Source: Mesorhizobium sp.
GTDB taxonomy: Bacteria; Pseudomonadota; Alphaproteobacteria; Rhizobiales; Rhizobiaceae
Reading direction: 5' to 3'
Assembly (NCBI GenBank): GCA_030698645.1
Contig: JAUYMV010000327.1
Span: forward strand, 1 to 23,147
Length of the DNA stretch: 23,147 nucleotides
Shown: one piece after another, positions 14,237 to 22,975 of the stretch
Position numbering within the stretch: the first letter of the stretch is position 1
How the letters are laid out: each line of letters opens with the position of its first letter
The notes under the pieces: generated by a model
Seen by the model: the letters and a program-made list of their open reading frames with translations, nothing else
The model's database searches: none
Told to the model about the DNA's origin: nothing
Made by a program: the position numbers and the translations under genes

Positions 14237-14263
14237 ATGGCCGGCGTCCAGGACGCCGGCCAT
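14237..14263 (+). other. Intercistronic hairpin between nrtA and nrtB
   Basis: ATGGCCGGCGTC pairs perfectly with GACGCCGGCCAT (twelve pairs, three-base CAG loop) 12 bases after the nrtA stop. No T run follows, so it is not an intrinsic terminator. Such hairpins after binding-protein genes commonly protect the upstream message from 3' exonucleases, giving more binding protein than permease. That role is inferred here. Confidence 0.7.
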
Positions 14264-14287
14264 CTCCCCGAAAGAAAGGCAAGCCAG

Positions 14288-15214
14288 ATGTCTCTTCCAG
14301 CCGCCAAGAGCGACGTCCACGTCGCTACCAAGGGCGACGTTGTCGTCGCCGGACAGTTCAAGACGCGGAGCGCTTCCGCCACGGTCGTCCCGCTCGCGGC
14401 GACGCCGCGAAGGCGCATCGACTTCGCAGCGATCGCCACGATGATCGGCCAGAACGTCCTCCCGCCGATCGTCGTGCTGGCGATCCTGCTCGGCGTCTGG
14501 CAGGCGGCCTTCTCCGGACCGGGTTCGTCGCTCCCGCCGCCCTCCGAGGTGTGGGCGCAGAGCAGGGACCTGATCGTCAATCCGTTCTTCGAATACGGAA
14601 CCCAGGACATCGGGCTCGGCTGGCGCGTTTTGGTCTCGCTGGAGCGCGTCGCCTACGGCTTCGGTCTCGCCGCGGTGCTGGGCGTGCTGATCGGGGCGCT
14701 GATCGGCCAGTCGATCTGGGCGATGCGCGGACTCGATCCGATCTTCCAGGTCCTGCGCACCGTGCCGCCGCTGGCGTGGCTGCCGCTGTCGCTCGCCGCC
14801 TTCCTCGACTCGCGGCCCTCGGCGATCTTCGTCATCTTCATCACCTCGATCTGGCCGGTCATCATCAATACGGCGGTCGGCATCCGCAATATTCCGCAGG
14901 ACTATCGCAACGTCGCGCGCGTGCTGCGGCTGAACCAGATCGAGTTCTTCTTCAAGATCATGATTCCCGCGGCCGCCCCCTACATCTTCTCCGGGCTCAG
15001 GATCGGCGCCGGCCTGTCCTGGCTGGCCATCGTCGCTGCCGAGATGCTGACCGGCGGCGTCGGCATCGGCTTCTTCATCTGGGATGCGTGGAACTCGTCG
15101 CGCCTCACCGACATCATCGTGGCGCTCGTCTACATCGGCCTCGTCGGCTTCATGCTCGACAAGCTCGTCAGCTTCGTCGGCCGGATCGTCACCCGCGGCG
15201 CCGCGGTCAACTGA
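14288..15214 (+). CDS. nrtB: NrtB: nitrate ABC transporter permease
   Basis: This 308-residue inner-membrane protein has about six membrane segments, the first at roughly residues 57-78 after a hydrophilic N-terminus. The BPD-type permease (EAA) loop is visible at about residues 204-229, QDYRNVARVLRLNQIEFFFK then IMIPAA, which contacts the ATPase. It forms the channel for nitrate delivered by NrtA. I chose this ATG because an AAAGG tract lies 8-12 bases upstream. A longer in-frame start at 14237 lies inside the intercistronic hairpin and would add 17 residues with no family match. The N-terminal tail of about 50 residues before the first membrane segment is variable in this family. Confidence 0.92.
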   Translation: MSLPAAKSDVHVATKGDVVVAGQFKTRSASATVVPLAATPRRRIDFAAIATMIGQNVLPPIVVLAILLGVWQAAFSGPGSSLPPPSEVWAQSRDLIVNPFFEYGTQDIGLGWRVLVSLERVAYGFGLAAVLGVLIGALIGQSIWAMRGLDPIFQVLRTVPPLAWLPLSLAAFLDSRPSAIFVIFITSIWPVIINTAVGIRNIPQDYRNVARVLRLNQIEFFFKIMIPAAAPYIFSGLRIGAGLSWLAIVAAEMLTGGVGIGFFIWDAWNSSRLTDIIVALVYIGLVGFMLDKLVSFVGRIVTRGAAVN

Positions 15215-15228
15215 ACGGAGCGATGCAC

Positions 15229-16026
15229 ATGTCCGCCTATCTCAAGCTCGACCACATCGGCAAGACCTTCACCCGCGGCGCGCAATCCACCGAAGTGCTG
15301 CGCGACATCCGCCTCACCATCGACAAGGGCGAGTTCGTCTCGATCATCGGCCATTCCGGCTGCGGGAAATCGACCCTGCTCAACCTCGTCGCCGGCCTGA
15401 CCCAGGTCTCGACCGGGGCGGTACTGCTGGAGAACAAGCAGGTCGACGAGCCGGGTCCCGACCGCGCGGTGGTGTTCCAGAACCACTCCCTGCTGCCATG
15501 GCTGACCGTCTATGAAAACGTCAACCTGGCCGTCAGCAAGGTTTTCGGGAGCCGGAAGACCAGGGCCGAGCGGCATGACTGGATCCTGGAGAACCTCAAC
15601 CTCGTGCAGATGGCGCACGCCGCCGACAAGCGCCCGGCGGAGATTTCGGGCGGCATGAAACAGCGCGTCGGCATAGCCCGCGCGCTCGCCATGGAGCCTA
15701 AGATCCTGCTGCTCGACGAACCGTTCGGCGCGCTCGATGCGCTGACCCGCGCGCATCTGCAGGACCAGATGATGGAGATCCATACGCGGCTCGGAAACAC
15801 GGTGATCATGATCACCCATGACGTCGACGAGGCGGTGCTGCTGTCGGACCGCATCGTGATGATGACGAACGGCCCTGGCGCCACGATCGGCGAGGTGCTG
15901 GACGTGCCGCTGCAGCGCCCGCGCGCCCGCATCGCGCTGGCCTCCGACCGAACCTACCTCAAGAGCCGGGAGGCGGTGCTGAAGTTCCTCTACGAACGCC
16001 ACCGCTTCGTCGAAGCGGCGGAGTAG
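15229..16026 (+). CDS. nrtC: NrtC/NasD: nitrate ABC transporter ATP-binding protein
   Basis: This 265-residue ATPase has a complete motif set: Walker A GHSGCGKST (41-49), signature ISGGMKQ (139-145), Walker B ILLLDEP with D163-E164, and the switch histidine H197 (ITHDVDEA). It powers NrtA/NrtB nitrate uptake. It has only the nucleotide-binding domain, like NasD/NrtD; it lacks the NrtA-like C-terminal regulatory domain of cyanobacterial NrtC, so transport inhibition by ammonium through that domain is not expected. An ATG two codons earlier (15223) is only two bases from the GGAG ribosome site. The chosen ATG is eight bases away, the better spacing. nirB follows after 8 bp. Confidence 0.92.
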   Translation: MSAYLKLDHIGKTFTRGAQSTEVLRDIRLTIDKGEFVSIIGHSGCGKSTLLNLVAGLTQVSTGAVLLENKQVDEPGPDRAVVFQNHSLLPWLTVYENVNLAVSKVFGSRKTRAERHDWILENLNLVQMAHAADKRPAEISGGMKQRVGIARALAMEPKILLLDEPFGALDALTRAHLQDQMMEIHTRLGNTVIMITHDVDEAVLLSDRIVMMTNGPGATIGEVLDVPLQRPRARIALASDRTYLKSREAVLKFLYERHRFVEAAE

Positions 16027-16034
16027 CACACGCC

Positions 16035-18485
16035 ATGGCACAGAAACTCGTCGTCATCGGCAACGGCATGGCGCCGGGACGCATGCTGGAACACCTGTTC
16101 GAGACGGCGCCGGGCCGCTTCGACGTCACGATCTTCAACGCCGAGCCTCGCGTCAACTACGACCGGATCATGCTCTCGCCGGTGCTGTCGGGCGAGAAGA
16201 CCTTCGACGACATCGTCATCCATGGCGACGGCTGGTACATCGAGCATGGCGTGACCCTCTACAAGGGCCACAAGGTCGTCGCGATCGACCGCGTCGCCAA
16301 GACGGTGACGTCCGACCACGGCGTGATCGAGCCCTATGACCGTCTCGTCATCGCGACCGGATCGACGCCCTTCATCCCGCCGGTTCCCGGCCACCGGCTG
16401 CCCGGCGTCATCACCTATCGCGACCTCGACGATGTCGACGCGATGCTGCTGGCGGCGCAATCGCGCGAGAAGGCGGTCGTCATCGGCGGCGGACTGCTCG
16501 GCCTCGAAGCGGCGGCTGGCTTGAACGCGCGCGGCATGGACGTCACGGTGCTTCATCTCATGCCGACGCTGATGGAGCGCCAGCTCGATCCGGCCGCCGG
16601 CTATCTGTTGCAGAAGGCGATCGAGCAGCGCGGCATCACGGTCATCACCAAGGCCGACACGAAGGCGATCCTCGGCGAGGGCAAGGTCACCGGCGTCGAG
16701 CTGAAGGACGGTCGGATCATCCCGGCCAGCCTGGTCGTCATGGCGGTGGGCATTCGCCCGAACGCTGCATTGGCGAAGGACGCAGGTCTGGCGGTCAACC
16801 GCGGCATCGTCGTCGACGACGGCATGCTGACCTCCGATCCGGCGATCCTATCGCTTGGCGAATGCGCCGAGGTCGCGGGCAATGTCTATGGCCTCGTCGC
16901 GCCGCTCTACCAGATGGCGCGGGTCGCCGCATCGCATCTGGCGGGCGATACGTCGTCGCGCTTCACCCATTCCGAGACGCCGACCAAGCTCAAGGTGACC
17001 GGCATCGATCTCTACTCGCTCGGCGATTTCGCCGATGGCGAGGACCGCGACGAGATCGTCCTGCGCGACGCCTCGGCCGGAATCTACAAACGCATCGTCC
17101 TGAAAGAGAACCGCATCATCGGCACCGTGCTGTTCGGCGAGACGTCGGACGGCGCCTGGTTCGCCGACTTGCAGAAGAAGGCGACCGACATCTCGCAGAT
17201 GCGCGAGACCCTGATCTTCGGCCAGGTGCACCAGGGAGGACCCGGCGCGGACCCTCTGGCGGCCGTTGCGGCCTTGGCGGATGACGCCGAGATCTGTGGC
17301 TGCAACGGCGTTTGCAAGGGCAAGATCACCGGCGCGATCACGGCCAAGGGCCTGACCACGCTCGACGGCGTGCGCGCGCACACCAAGGCCTCGGCCTCCT
17401 GCGGGTCCTGCACAGGGCTGGTCGAGAAGCTGATGACCCTGACGCTCGGCGACGGCTACAATCCCGCCGCCGTCCAGCCGATGTGCACCTGTACCGACCT
17501 CGGCCATGACGACGTGCGCCGGCTGATCAAGGCCAAGCATCTCAAGACCATTCCCGCGGTCATGCAGGAACTGGAGTGGAAGACGTCGTGCGGCTGCGCG
17601 AAGTGCCGGCCGGCGCTCAACTACTACCTCGTCTGCGACTGGCCGGACGGGTATGCGGACGATTACCAGTCGCGCTTCATCAACGAGCGGGCCCACGCCA
17701 ACATCCAGAAGGACGGCACCTATTCGGTGGTTCCGCGCATGTGGGGTGGCATGACGTCGTCGCACGAACTGCGCGCCATCGCCGACGTGGTCGACAAGTT
17801 CGCGATTCCCGCCGTCAAGGTCACCGGCGGCCAGCGCATCGACATGCTGGGAATCCGCAAGGAGGATCTGCCCGCCGTCTGGGCGGATCTCGGCAAGGCC
17901 GGCTTCGTCTCGGGCCATGCCTATGCCAAGGGCCTGCGCACGGTGAAGACCTGCGTCGGAACCGACTGGTGCCGCTTCGGCACGCAGGATTCGACCGGGC
18001 TCGGCATCCGCATCGAAAAGTTCATGTGGGGATCGTGGACGCCGGCGAAGGTGAAGATGGGCGTGTCGGGCTGCCCGCGCAACTGCGCCGAGGCGACCTG
18101 CAAGGATGTCGGCGTGATCTGTGTCGATTCCGGCTACGAGATCCATTTCGCAGGCGCAGCCGGCCTCGACATCAAGGGCACGGAGGTTCTGGGGCTCGTG
18201 AAGACCGAGGACGACGCGCTCGTCCATATCGTCGCGCTGACGCAGATGTATCGCGAGCAGGGCCGTTATCTCGAGCGCATCTACAAATGGGCGAAGCGCA
18301 TCGGGCTCGACGAGATCCGCCGCCAGATCATGGACGATGCGGAGAAGCGGCAGGGCTATTTCGACCGCTTCGTCTTCAGCCAGACATTCGCGCAGGTCGA
18401 CCCCTGGGAGGAGCGCGTCTCCGGCAAGGACAAGCACGAATTCCGGCCGATGGCGACCGTCGGCTATGCGCAGGCGGCGGAGTAG
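16035..18485 (+). CDS. nirB: NirB: NAD(P)H-dependent assimilatory nitrite reductase, large subunit
   Basis: The cytoplasmic enzyme reduces nitrite to ammonium using NAD(P)H, FAD, iron-sulfur clusters and siroheme. At 816 residues it is of usual family length. Domains in order: FAD/NAD(P)-binding pyridine nucleotide-disulfide reductase fold (N-terminal VVIGNGMAPG; second Rossmann motif VVIGGGLLGLEAA near 150); BFD-type [2Fe-2S] regions beginning with CGCNGVC (C421, C423, C427) and a second set with CTCTDLGH and CGCAKC; then the nitrite/sulfite reductase core. The siroheme/[4Fe-4S] ligands are intact: C640 and C646 (CVGTDWC) and C680 and C684 (CPRNC). It pairs with NirD next door. Its siroheme comes from CysG at the end of the operon. 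Confidence 0.96.
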   Translation: MAQKLVVIGNGMAPGRMLEHLFETAPGRFDVTIFNAEPRVNYDRIMLSPVLSGEKTFDDIVIHGDGWYIEHGVTLYKGHKVVAIDRVAKTVTSDHGVIEPYDRLVIATGSTPFIPPVPGHRLPGVITYRDLDDVDAMLLAAQSREKAVVIGGGLLGLEAAAGLNARGMDVTVLHLMPTLMERQLDPAAGYLLQKAIEQRGITVITKADTKAILGEGKVTGVELKDGRIIPASLVVMAVGIRPNAALAKDAGLAVNRGIVVDDGMLTSDPAILSLGECAEVAGNVYGLVAPLYQMARVAASHLAGDTSSRFTHSETPTKLKVTGIDLYSLGDFADGEDRDEIVLRDASAGIYKRIVLKENRIIGTVLFGETSDGAWFADLQKKATDISQMRETLIFGQVHQGGPGADPLAAVAALADDAEICGCNGVCKGKITGAITAKGLTTLDGVRAHTKASASCGSCTGLVEKLMTLTLGDGYNPAAVQPMCTCTDLGHDDVRRLIKAKHLKTIPAVMQELEWKTSCGCAKCRPALNYYLVCDWPDGYADDYQSRFINERAHANIQKDGTYSVVPRMWGGMTSSHELRAIADVVDKFAIPAVKVTGGQRIDMLGIRKEDLPAVWADLGKAGFVSGHAYAKGLRTVKTCVGTDWCRFGTQDSTGLGIRIEKFMWGSWTPAKVKMGVSGCPRNCAEATCKDVGVICVDSGYEIHFAGAAGLDIKGTEVLGLVKTEDDALVHIVALTQMYREQGRYLERIYKWAKRIGLDEIRRQIMDDAEKRQGYFDRFVFSQTFAQVDPWEERVSGKDKHEFRPMATVGYAQAAE

Positions 18486-18489
18486 GATC

Positions 18490-18819
18490 ATGATCTGGAC
18501 CCCGATCGGATCGATCAACGACATTCCGCGCCGCGGCGCCCGCTGCGTGGCGACGCCGCAAGGCCGGATTGCCGTCTTCCGCACCGGCGACGACAAGGTC
18601 TACGCCATCGAGGACCATTGCCCGCACAGGGGCGGTCCGTTGAGCCAGGGCATCGTGCACGATGCATCGGTGACCTGTCCGCTGCACAATTGGGTGATCT
18701 CGCTGGAAACCGGCAAGGCGCAGGGCGCTGACGAGGGTGTGGTGCGGACGATCCCGGTGCGCATCGACGGTGAAAACTTGTTCATCGCGCTGGAAGCGTT
18801 GGCAAGCCGGGCCGCCTGA
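18490..18819 (+). CDS. nirD: NirD: Rieske-type small subunit of nitrite reductase
   Basis: This 109-residue protein is a single Rieske-fold domain with all four cluster ligands: C44-P-H46 and C63-P-L-H66. Some NirD proteins, including that of E. coli, lack these ligands; here a [2Fe-2S] centre should be present, as in NasG-type proteins of alphaproteobacteria. There it carries electrons between the NADH-oxidising NirB-type subunit and the nitrate reductase. The ATG is preceded by a GGAG site at the very end of nirB, 4 bp away. nasA starts 2 bp after its stop, so the three redox proteins are tightly co-expressed. Confidence 0.94.
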   Translation: MIWTPIGSINDIPRRGARCVATPQGRIAVFRTGDDKVYAIEDHCPHRGGPLSQGIVHDASVTCPLHNWVISLETGKAQGADEGVVRTIPVRIDGENLFIALEALASRAA

Positions 18820-18821
18820 CG

Positions 18822-21491
18822 ATGCATGAAGCACGCCCGGTGAGGACGACCTGCCCCTATTGCGGGGTCGGTTGCGGCGTGCTCGCGGAGGCCGCCGCGG
18901 ACGTAACGAGCGTCCGCGGCGACCCCGACCATCCGGCCAATCTCGGCAGGCTTTGCTCCAAGGGCTCGGCGCTCGCCGAGACGATGGGGTTGCACGGACG
19001 GCTGCTGCATCCCGAGATCGGCGGCAAGCAGGCCGGGTGGGAAGCGGCGCTCGACCTCATTGCAGGGCGCTTCGCCGAGACGATCGCCAGGCACGGTGCC
19101 GATTCCGTCGCCTTCTATGTGTCCGGCCAGTTGCTGACCGAGGACTATTACGTCGCCAACAAGCTGATGAAGGGGTTCATCGGCTCGGGCAATATCGACA
19201 CCAATTCGCGGCTCTGCATGGCCTCCTCGGTCGCCGGCCACCGGCGCGCTTTCGGCGAGGATATCGTGCCCGGTATCTACGAGGATTTCGACGCGGCCGA
19301 CCTGATCGTCCTCGTCGGCTCGAACACGGCCTGGTGCCACCCGGTGCTCTACCAGCGGATGCTCGCTTCGCGCCGCGCGCGCGGCACACGGATCGTCGTC
19401 GTCGATCCGCGCCGAACCGCGACGGCTTCCGACTGCGACCTGCATCTGGCGCTGAAGGCCGGCAGCGATGTGCTGCTCTTCAACGGATTGCTGGCGCATC
19501 TCGCCCGCGCCGGCGTCACCAACGACGCCTTCATCGCCAACCACACCAACGGCTTTTCGGCCGCGCTGGCGCTTGCCGAAGCCGATGCGCCGAGCGTCGC
19601 GCATGTCGCCGAGGGCTGTGGCCTCGCGGCCGAGAACGTGGCCATGCTCTACGGCTGGTTCGCCGCGACGGAGCGCACCGTCACGGTCTACAGCCAGGGT
19701 GTCAATCAGTCGGCGCATGGCACCGACAAGGTCAACGCCATCATCAACTGCCACCTCGCCACCGGTCGCATCGGCCGGCCGGGCGCGGGTCCCTTCTCGG
19801 TCACCGGCCAGCCCAACGCCATGGGCGGCCGCGAGGTCGGCGGGCTTGCCAACCAGCTCGCCGCCCATATGGCATTCGACGATCCGGGCGCGATCGAGCG
19901 CGTCGGCCGCTTCTGGAACGCGCCCGCCATTTCGCGCCATCCGGGCCTCAAGGCGGTCGACATGTTCGATGCCGTTGCCGACGGGCGCATCAAGGCGCTC
20001 TGGGTCATCGGCACCAATCCGGCGGTCAGCATGCCCAACGCCAAACGCGTCAGGCGCGGCTTGAAGCAGTGCGACTTCGTCGTCGTTTCCGATGTCGTCC
20101 GGACCGATACGACGCGCTTTGCCGATGTACTCCTACCCGCCGCCGCATGGGGCGAGAAGGATGGCACCGTGACCAATTCCGAGCGCCGCATCTCGCGCCA
20201 GCGCGGCTTTTCGCCGTTGCCGGGCGAGGCAAGGCCGGATTGGTGGGCGATGGCACAGGTCGCGCACCGCATGGGTTTTGGCACTGCCTTTCCCTATGTG
20301 GGCCCCGCCGAGATATTCCGCGAACATGCCGCGCTGTCGGCTTTCGAGAACGGCGGAACGCGGCTGTTCGATCTCGGCGGAGTGGCAGGGCTCTCGGACG
20401 CCGACTACCAGACGCTGGAGCCGGTACGTTGGCCCGTACGGACCGGCGACGCAGCCGGCGCGGCGCGGCTGCTTGGCGACGGCGGCTTTCCGTCAGCTGA
20501 CGGTCGCGCGCATTTCGTGGCCGTCCGCCAGGAGGGTCCGGCGATTGCCGTCGATGCGACACACCCCATCGCGCTCAACACCGGCCGCCTGCGCGACCAA
20601 TGGCATACGATGACGCGGACCGGCGCGGTGCCGCGGCTGATGTCGCATGCGCCGGAGCCGATGGTGGACCTGCATCCAGCCGACGCCAGCCTTCTCGGAC
20701 TGGCCGACGGCGATTTCGCCCGGCTCGACAGCCGTTTCGGCCGCGCCCGCGCCAAGGTCAGGATCACCTCGGAGCAGCGCCAGGGCGACGCTTTCCTGCC
20801 GATGCACTGGAGCGGCCAGTTCGCTGCCGGGGCGTCCACGGGATCGCTGTCCAATCCGGCCACCGATCCCTTTTCCGGCCAGCCGGAACTGAAACATGTG
20901 CCGGTGCGCATCGTCCGCGAGGCGATTGCCTGGGCAGGCTTCTTCGTCACGCGGCGCGATCTGCGGCCGACCGGCTTCATCCATTGGAGCCGCCGCGCCA
21001 TCGAGGGCGGCTGGCTGCACGAACTGGCCGGACCGGAGCCGGGCGATCAGGGCATCCTGCTCGGCCAGCGGCTGCTCGATCCGGGTTCGCCCGCCAACCG
21101 CCTCGACTACAGCGACAAGCGCAACACCCTTTACCGCGCCGCGGTCACCGATCGGGACGGCAGGCTCTCGGATGCGCTGTTCGTCGGCCGGCCGGGGTCA
21201 CTGCCCGAGCGTCACTGGCTGCTCTCGCTTTTCGGCTCGCCGCTGCCGATCGACGAGACGACGCGCCGGGCGCTTCTGTCCGGACGCGCGGCGACGCCGA
21301 CGCCGAGTGTCGAGCGCATCGTGTGCTCCTGCTTCAATGTCGGCCTCAACCAGATCGCAGACGCCGCCGCCGCTGGGTGCGCGAGCGTCGACGACATCGG
21401 CATCGCTTTGAAGGCCGGAACCAATTGCGGCTCCTGCCGCGCCGAAATCAGGGGAATTCTCGATGAAGGACATCTCCAGGCTGCCGAGTGA
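18822..21491 (+). CDS. nasA: NasA: assimilatory nitrate reductase, molybdopterin-dependent, with C-terminal [2Fe-2S] domain
   Basis: The cytoplasmic enzyme reduces nitrate to nitrite. In its 889 residues the N-terminal [4Fe-4S] motif is C11-x2-C14-x3-C18 with the fourth ligand C45 (RLCSKGS). The probable molybdenum-ligand cysteine is C132 (NSRLCMASS). Large bis-molybdopterin guanine dinucleotide domains follow to about residue 680. The C-terminus carries a BFD-like [2Fe-2S] domain, with C835, C837, C869 and C872 (CSCFN and NCGSC). No signal peptide is present, as expected for the assimilatory type. There is no separate flavoprotein reductase gene in the operon, so electrons probably come from NirB through NirD. 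Its 3' end overlaps cysG by 29 bp. Confidence 0.95.
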   Translation: MHEARPVRTTCPYCGVGCGVLAEAAADVTSVRGDPDHPANLGRLCSKGSALAETMGLHGRLLHPEIGGKQAGWEAALDLIAGRFAETIARHGADSVAFYVSGQLLTEDYYVANKLMKGFIGSGNIDTNSRLCMASSVAGHRRAFGEDIVPGIYEDFDAADLIVLVGSNTAWCHPVLYQRMLASRRARGTRIVVVDPRRTATASDCDLHLALKAGSDVLLFNGLLAHLARAGVTNDAFIANHTNGFSAALALAEADAPSVAHVAEGCGLAAENVAMLYGWFAATERTVTVYSQGVNQSAHGTDKVNAIINCHLATGRIGRPGAGPFSVTGQPNAMGGREVGGLANQLAAHMAFDDPGAIERVGRFWNAPAISRHPGLKAVDMFDAVADGRIKALWVIGTNPAVSMPNAKRVRRGLKQCDFVVVSDVVRTDTTRFADVLLPAAAWGEKDGTVTNSERRISRQRGFSPLPGEARPDWWAMAQVAHRMGFGTAFPYVGPAEIFREHAALSAFENGGTRLFDLGGVAGLSDADYQTLEPVRWPVRTGDAAGAARLLGDGGFPSADGRAHFVAVRQEGPAIAVDATHPIALNTGRLRDQWHTMTRTGAVPRLMSHAPEPMVDLHPADASLLGLADGDFARLDSRFGRARAKVRITSEQRQGDAFLPMHWSGQFAAGASTGSLSNPATDPFSGQPELKHVPVRIVREAIAWAGFFVTRRDLRPTGFIHWSRRAIEGGWLHELAGPEPGDQGILLGQRLLDPGSPANRLDYSDKRNTLYRAAVTDRDGRLSDALFVGRPGSLPERHWLLSLFGSPLPIDETTRRALLSGRAATPTPSVERIVCSCFNVGLNQIADAAAAGCASVDDIGIALKAGTNCGSCRAEIRGILDEGHLQAAE

Positions 21492-22959
21492 ACATCGGCC
21501 CGCCCGCATGGCCAAGCTCGCCGTGCTCCCGGTCTTCCTGCCCCTAGAGGGCAAGCGCGTTGTGATTGCCGGCGGGTCGGACGCCGCGGCGTGGAAGGCG
21601 GAGCTGCTTGCCGCCGCAGGAGCCGAGGTGCATGTCTTCGCACCGGCTGCCGACCTTGCGGCCGAGTTCGCGGCATTGATCGCCGATCCGTCCCTGTCGG
21701 GCGCGATCGTCCATCACGACCGGCACTGGACGCCCGACATATTGGAGGGCGCGGCGCTTGCTGTCTGCGATGCGGCCTCGGAGGTCGAGGCCGGCGCCTT
21801 TCACGGCGCGGCAATGGCTGCCGGCGTTCCGGTCAATGTCATCGACCGGCCGGAGTTCTGCCAGTTCCAGTTCGGCACGATCGTCAACCGCTCCCCGGTG
21901 GTCGTCGGCATCTCGACCAGCGGCGCGGCGCCCATTCTCGGCCAGGCGATCCGCCGCCGGATCGAGACGCTGCTGCCGCCTTCGCTCGGCGCCTGGGCCG
22001 AACTCGGCGGCTCGATGCGGCGGAGCATCGCGGCGCGACTGACACCGGGGGCGCAGCGCCGCGCCTTCTGGGAGCGTTTCGTCGATCGGGCGTTCGGCCC
22101 GGCGCCGACCGCCGCCGACGAAGATCGTCTGGCGCGCGACATCGGGCAACTCGCATCGGGCCCGCGCGACGGCGGCGGCCGCGTCACCCTGGTCGGCGCT
22201 GGCCCCGGCGACGCCGAACTGCTGACACTGAAGGCGGTTCGCGCGTTGCAGGCGGCCGACGTCATCCTCTTCGACGACCTGGTCTCCGACCAGGTGCTGG
22301 AACTCGCCCGGCGCGAGGCCAAGCGGATGCTGGTCGGGAAGCGCGGCGGCCGCGAAAGCTGCCGCCAGGAAGACATCAACGACCTGATGGTCAAGCTCGC
22401 CAAGGCAGGCAAGCGCGTCGTGCGCCTGAAGTCCGGCGACCCGATGATCTTCGGCCGCGCCGGCGAGGAGATCGCGCGCCTCGAAGCCGAGAACATCCCC
22501 GTGGACATCGTGCCCGGCATCACCTCGGCGCTGGCGATGGCGGCCGCACTCGGCGTCTCGCTGACGCATCGCGACCATTCACGGTCCGTCCGCTTCGTCA
22601 CCGGACATTCCCGCAAGAGCGACCTGCCCGACGACCTCGACTGGCGCGCGCTCGCCGATCCGTCCTGCACGACGATCTACTACATGGGCGCGCGCACCGT
22701 CGGCCAGATCGCTGACAGATTGCTGGCGCAGGGTCTTTCGCCCGGGACCCCCGTCGCGCTCGCCTCGGCCATCACAAGGCCCGGACAGCGCCTGCTGAGC
22801 TGCACACTCGAGACGCTCGCGTCATCCATGCAGGCGATCGACGTTTCGGAACCCGTCATCTTCGGGATCGGGGCCGTCTTTGCCGCGAAGACCGGCCAAC
22901 GGGCGGCCTGGCGCGGCAGTGCGATCGAGAGCGAGCCGAAGTCCGCACTGGCGATGTAG
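21463..22959 (+). CDS. cysG: CysG: siroheme synthase (fused precorrin-2 dehydrogenase/ferrochelatase and uroporphyrinogen-III methyltransferase)
   Basis: The enzyme makes siroheme, the cofactor of NirB. The 498-residue fusion has an N-terminal NAD-binding dehydrogenase/ferrochelatase half (LEGKRVVIAGGSDAAAW, G37-G38) and a C-terminal SAM-dependent methyltransferase half from about residue 240 (GAGPGD at 245-250; RLKSGDPMIFGRAGEE near 318-333; VPGITSA near 350). The chosen ATG has an AGGGGAA ribosome site about eight bases upstream inside nasA, giving a 29-bp overlap. An internal ATG at 21508 would also give a full domain but lacks a ribosome site. It is the last gene of the nas operon. No intrinsic terminator is evident in the 16 bp before the convergent gene. 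Confidence 0.94.
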   Translation: MKDISRLPSEHRPARMAKLAVLPVFLPLEGKRVVIAGGSDAAAWKAELLAAAGAEVHVFAPAADLAAEFAALIADPSLSGAIVHHDRHWTPDILEGAALAVCDAASEVEAGAFHGAAMAAGVPVNVIDRPEFCQFQFGTIVNRSPVVVGISTSGAAPILGQAIRRRIETLLPPSLGAWAELGGSMRRSIAARLTPGAQRRAFWERFVDRAFGPAPTAADEDRLARDIGQLASGPRDGGGRVTLVGAGPGDAELLTLKAVRALQAADVILFDDLVSDQVLELARREAKRMLVGKRGGRESCRQEDINDLMVKLAKAGKRVVRLKSGDPMIFGRAGEEIARLEAENIPVDIVPGITSALAMAAALGVSLTHRDHSRSVRFVTGHSRKSDLPDDLDWRALADPSCTTIYYMGARTVGQIADRLLAQGLSPGTPVALASAITRPGQRLLSCTLETLASSMQAIDVSEPVIFGIGAVFAAKTGQRAAWRGSAIESEPKSALAM

Positions 22960-22975
22960 GGCTGGCTTCGATCGC

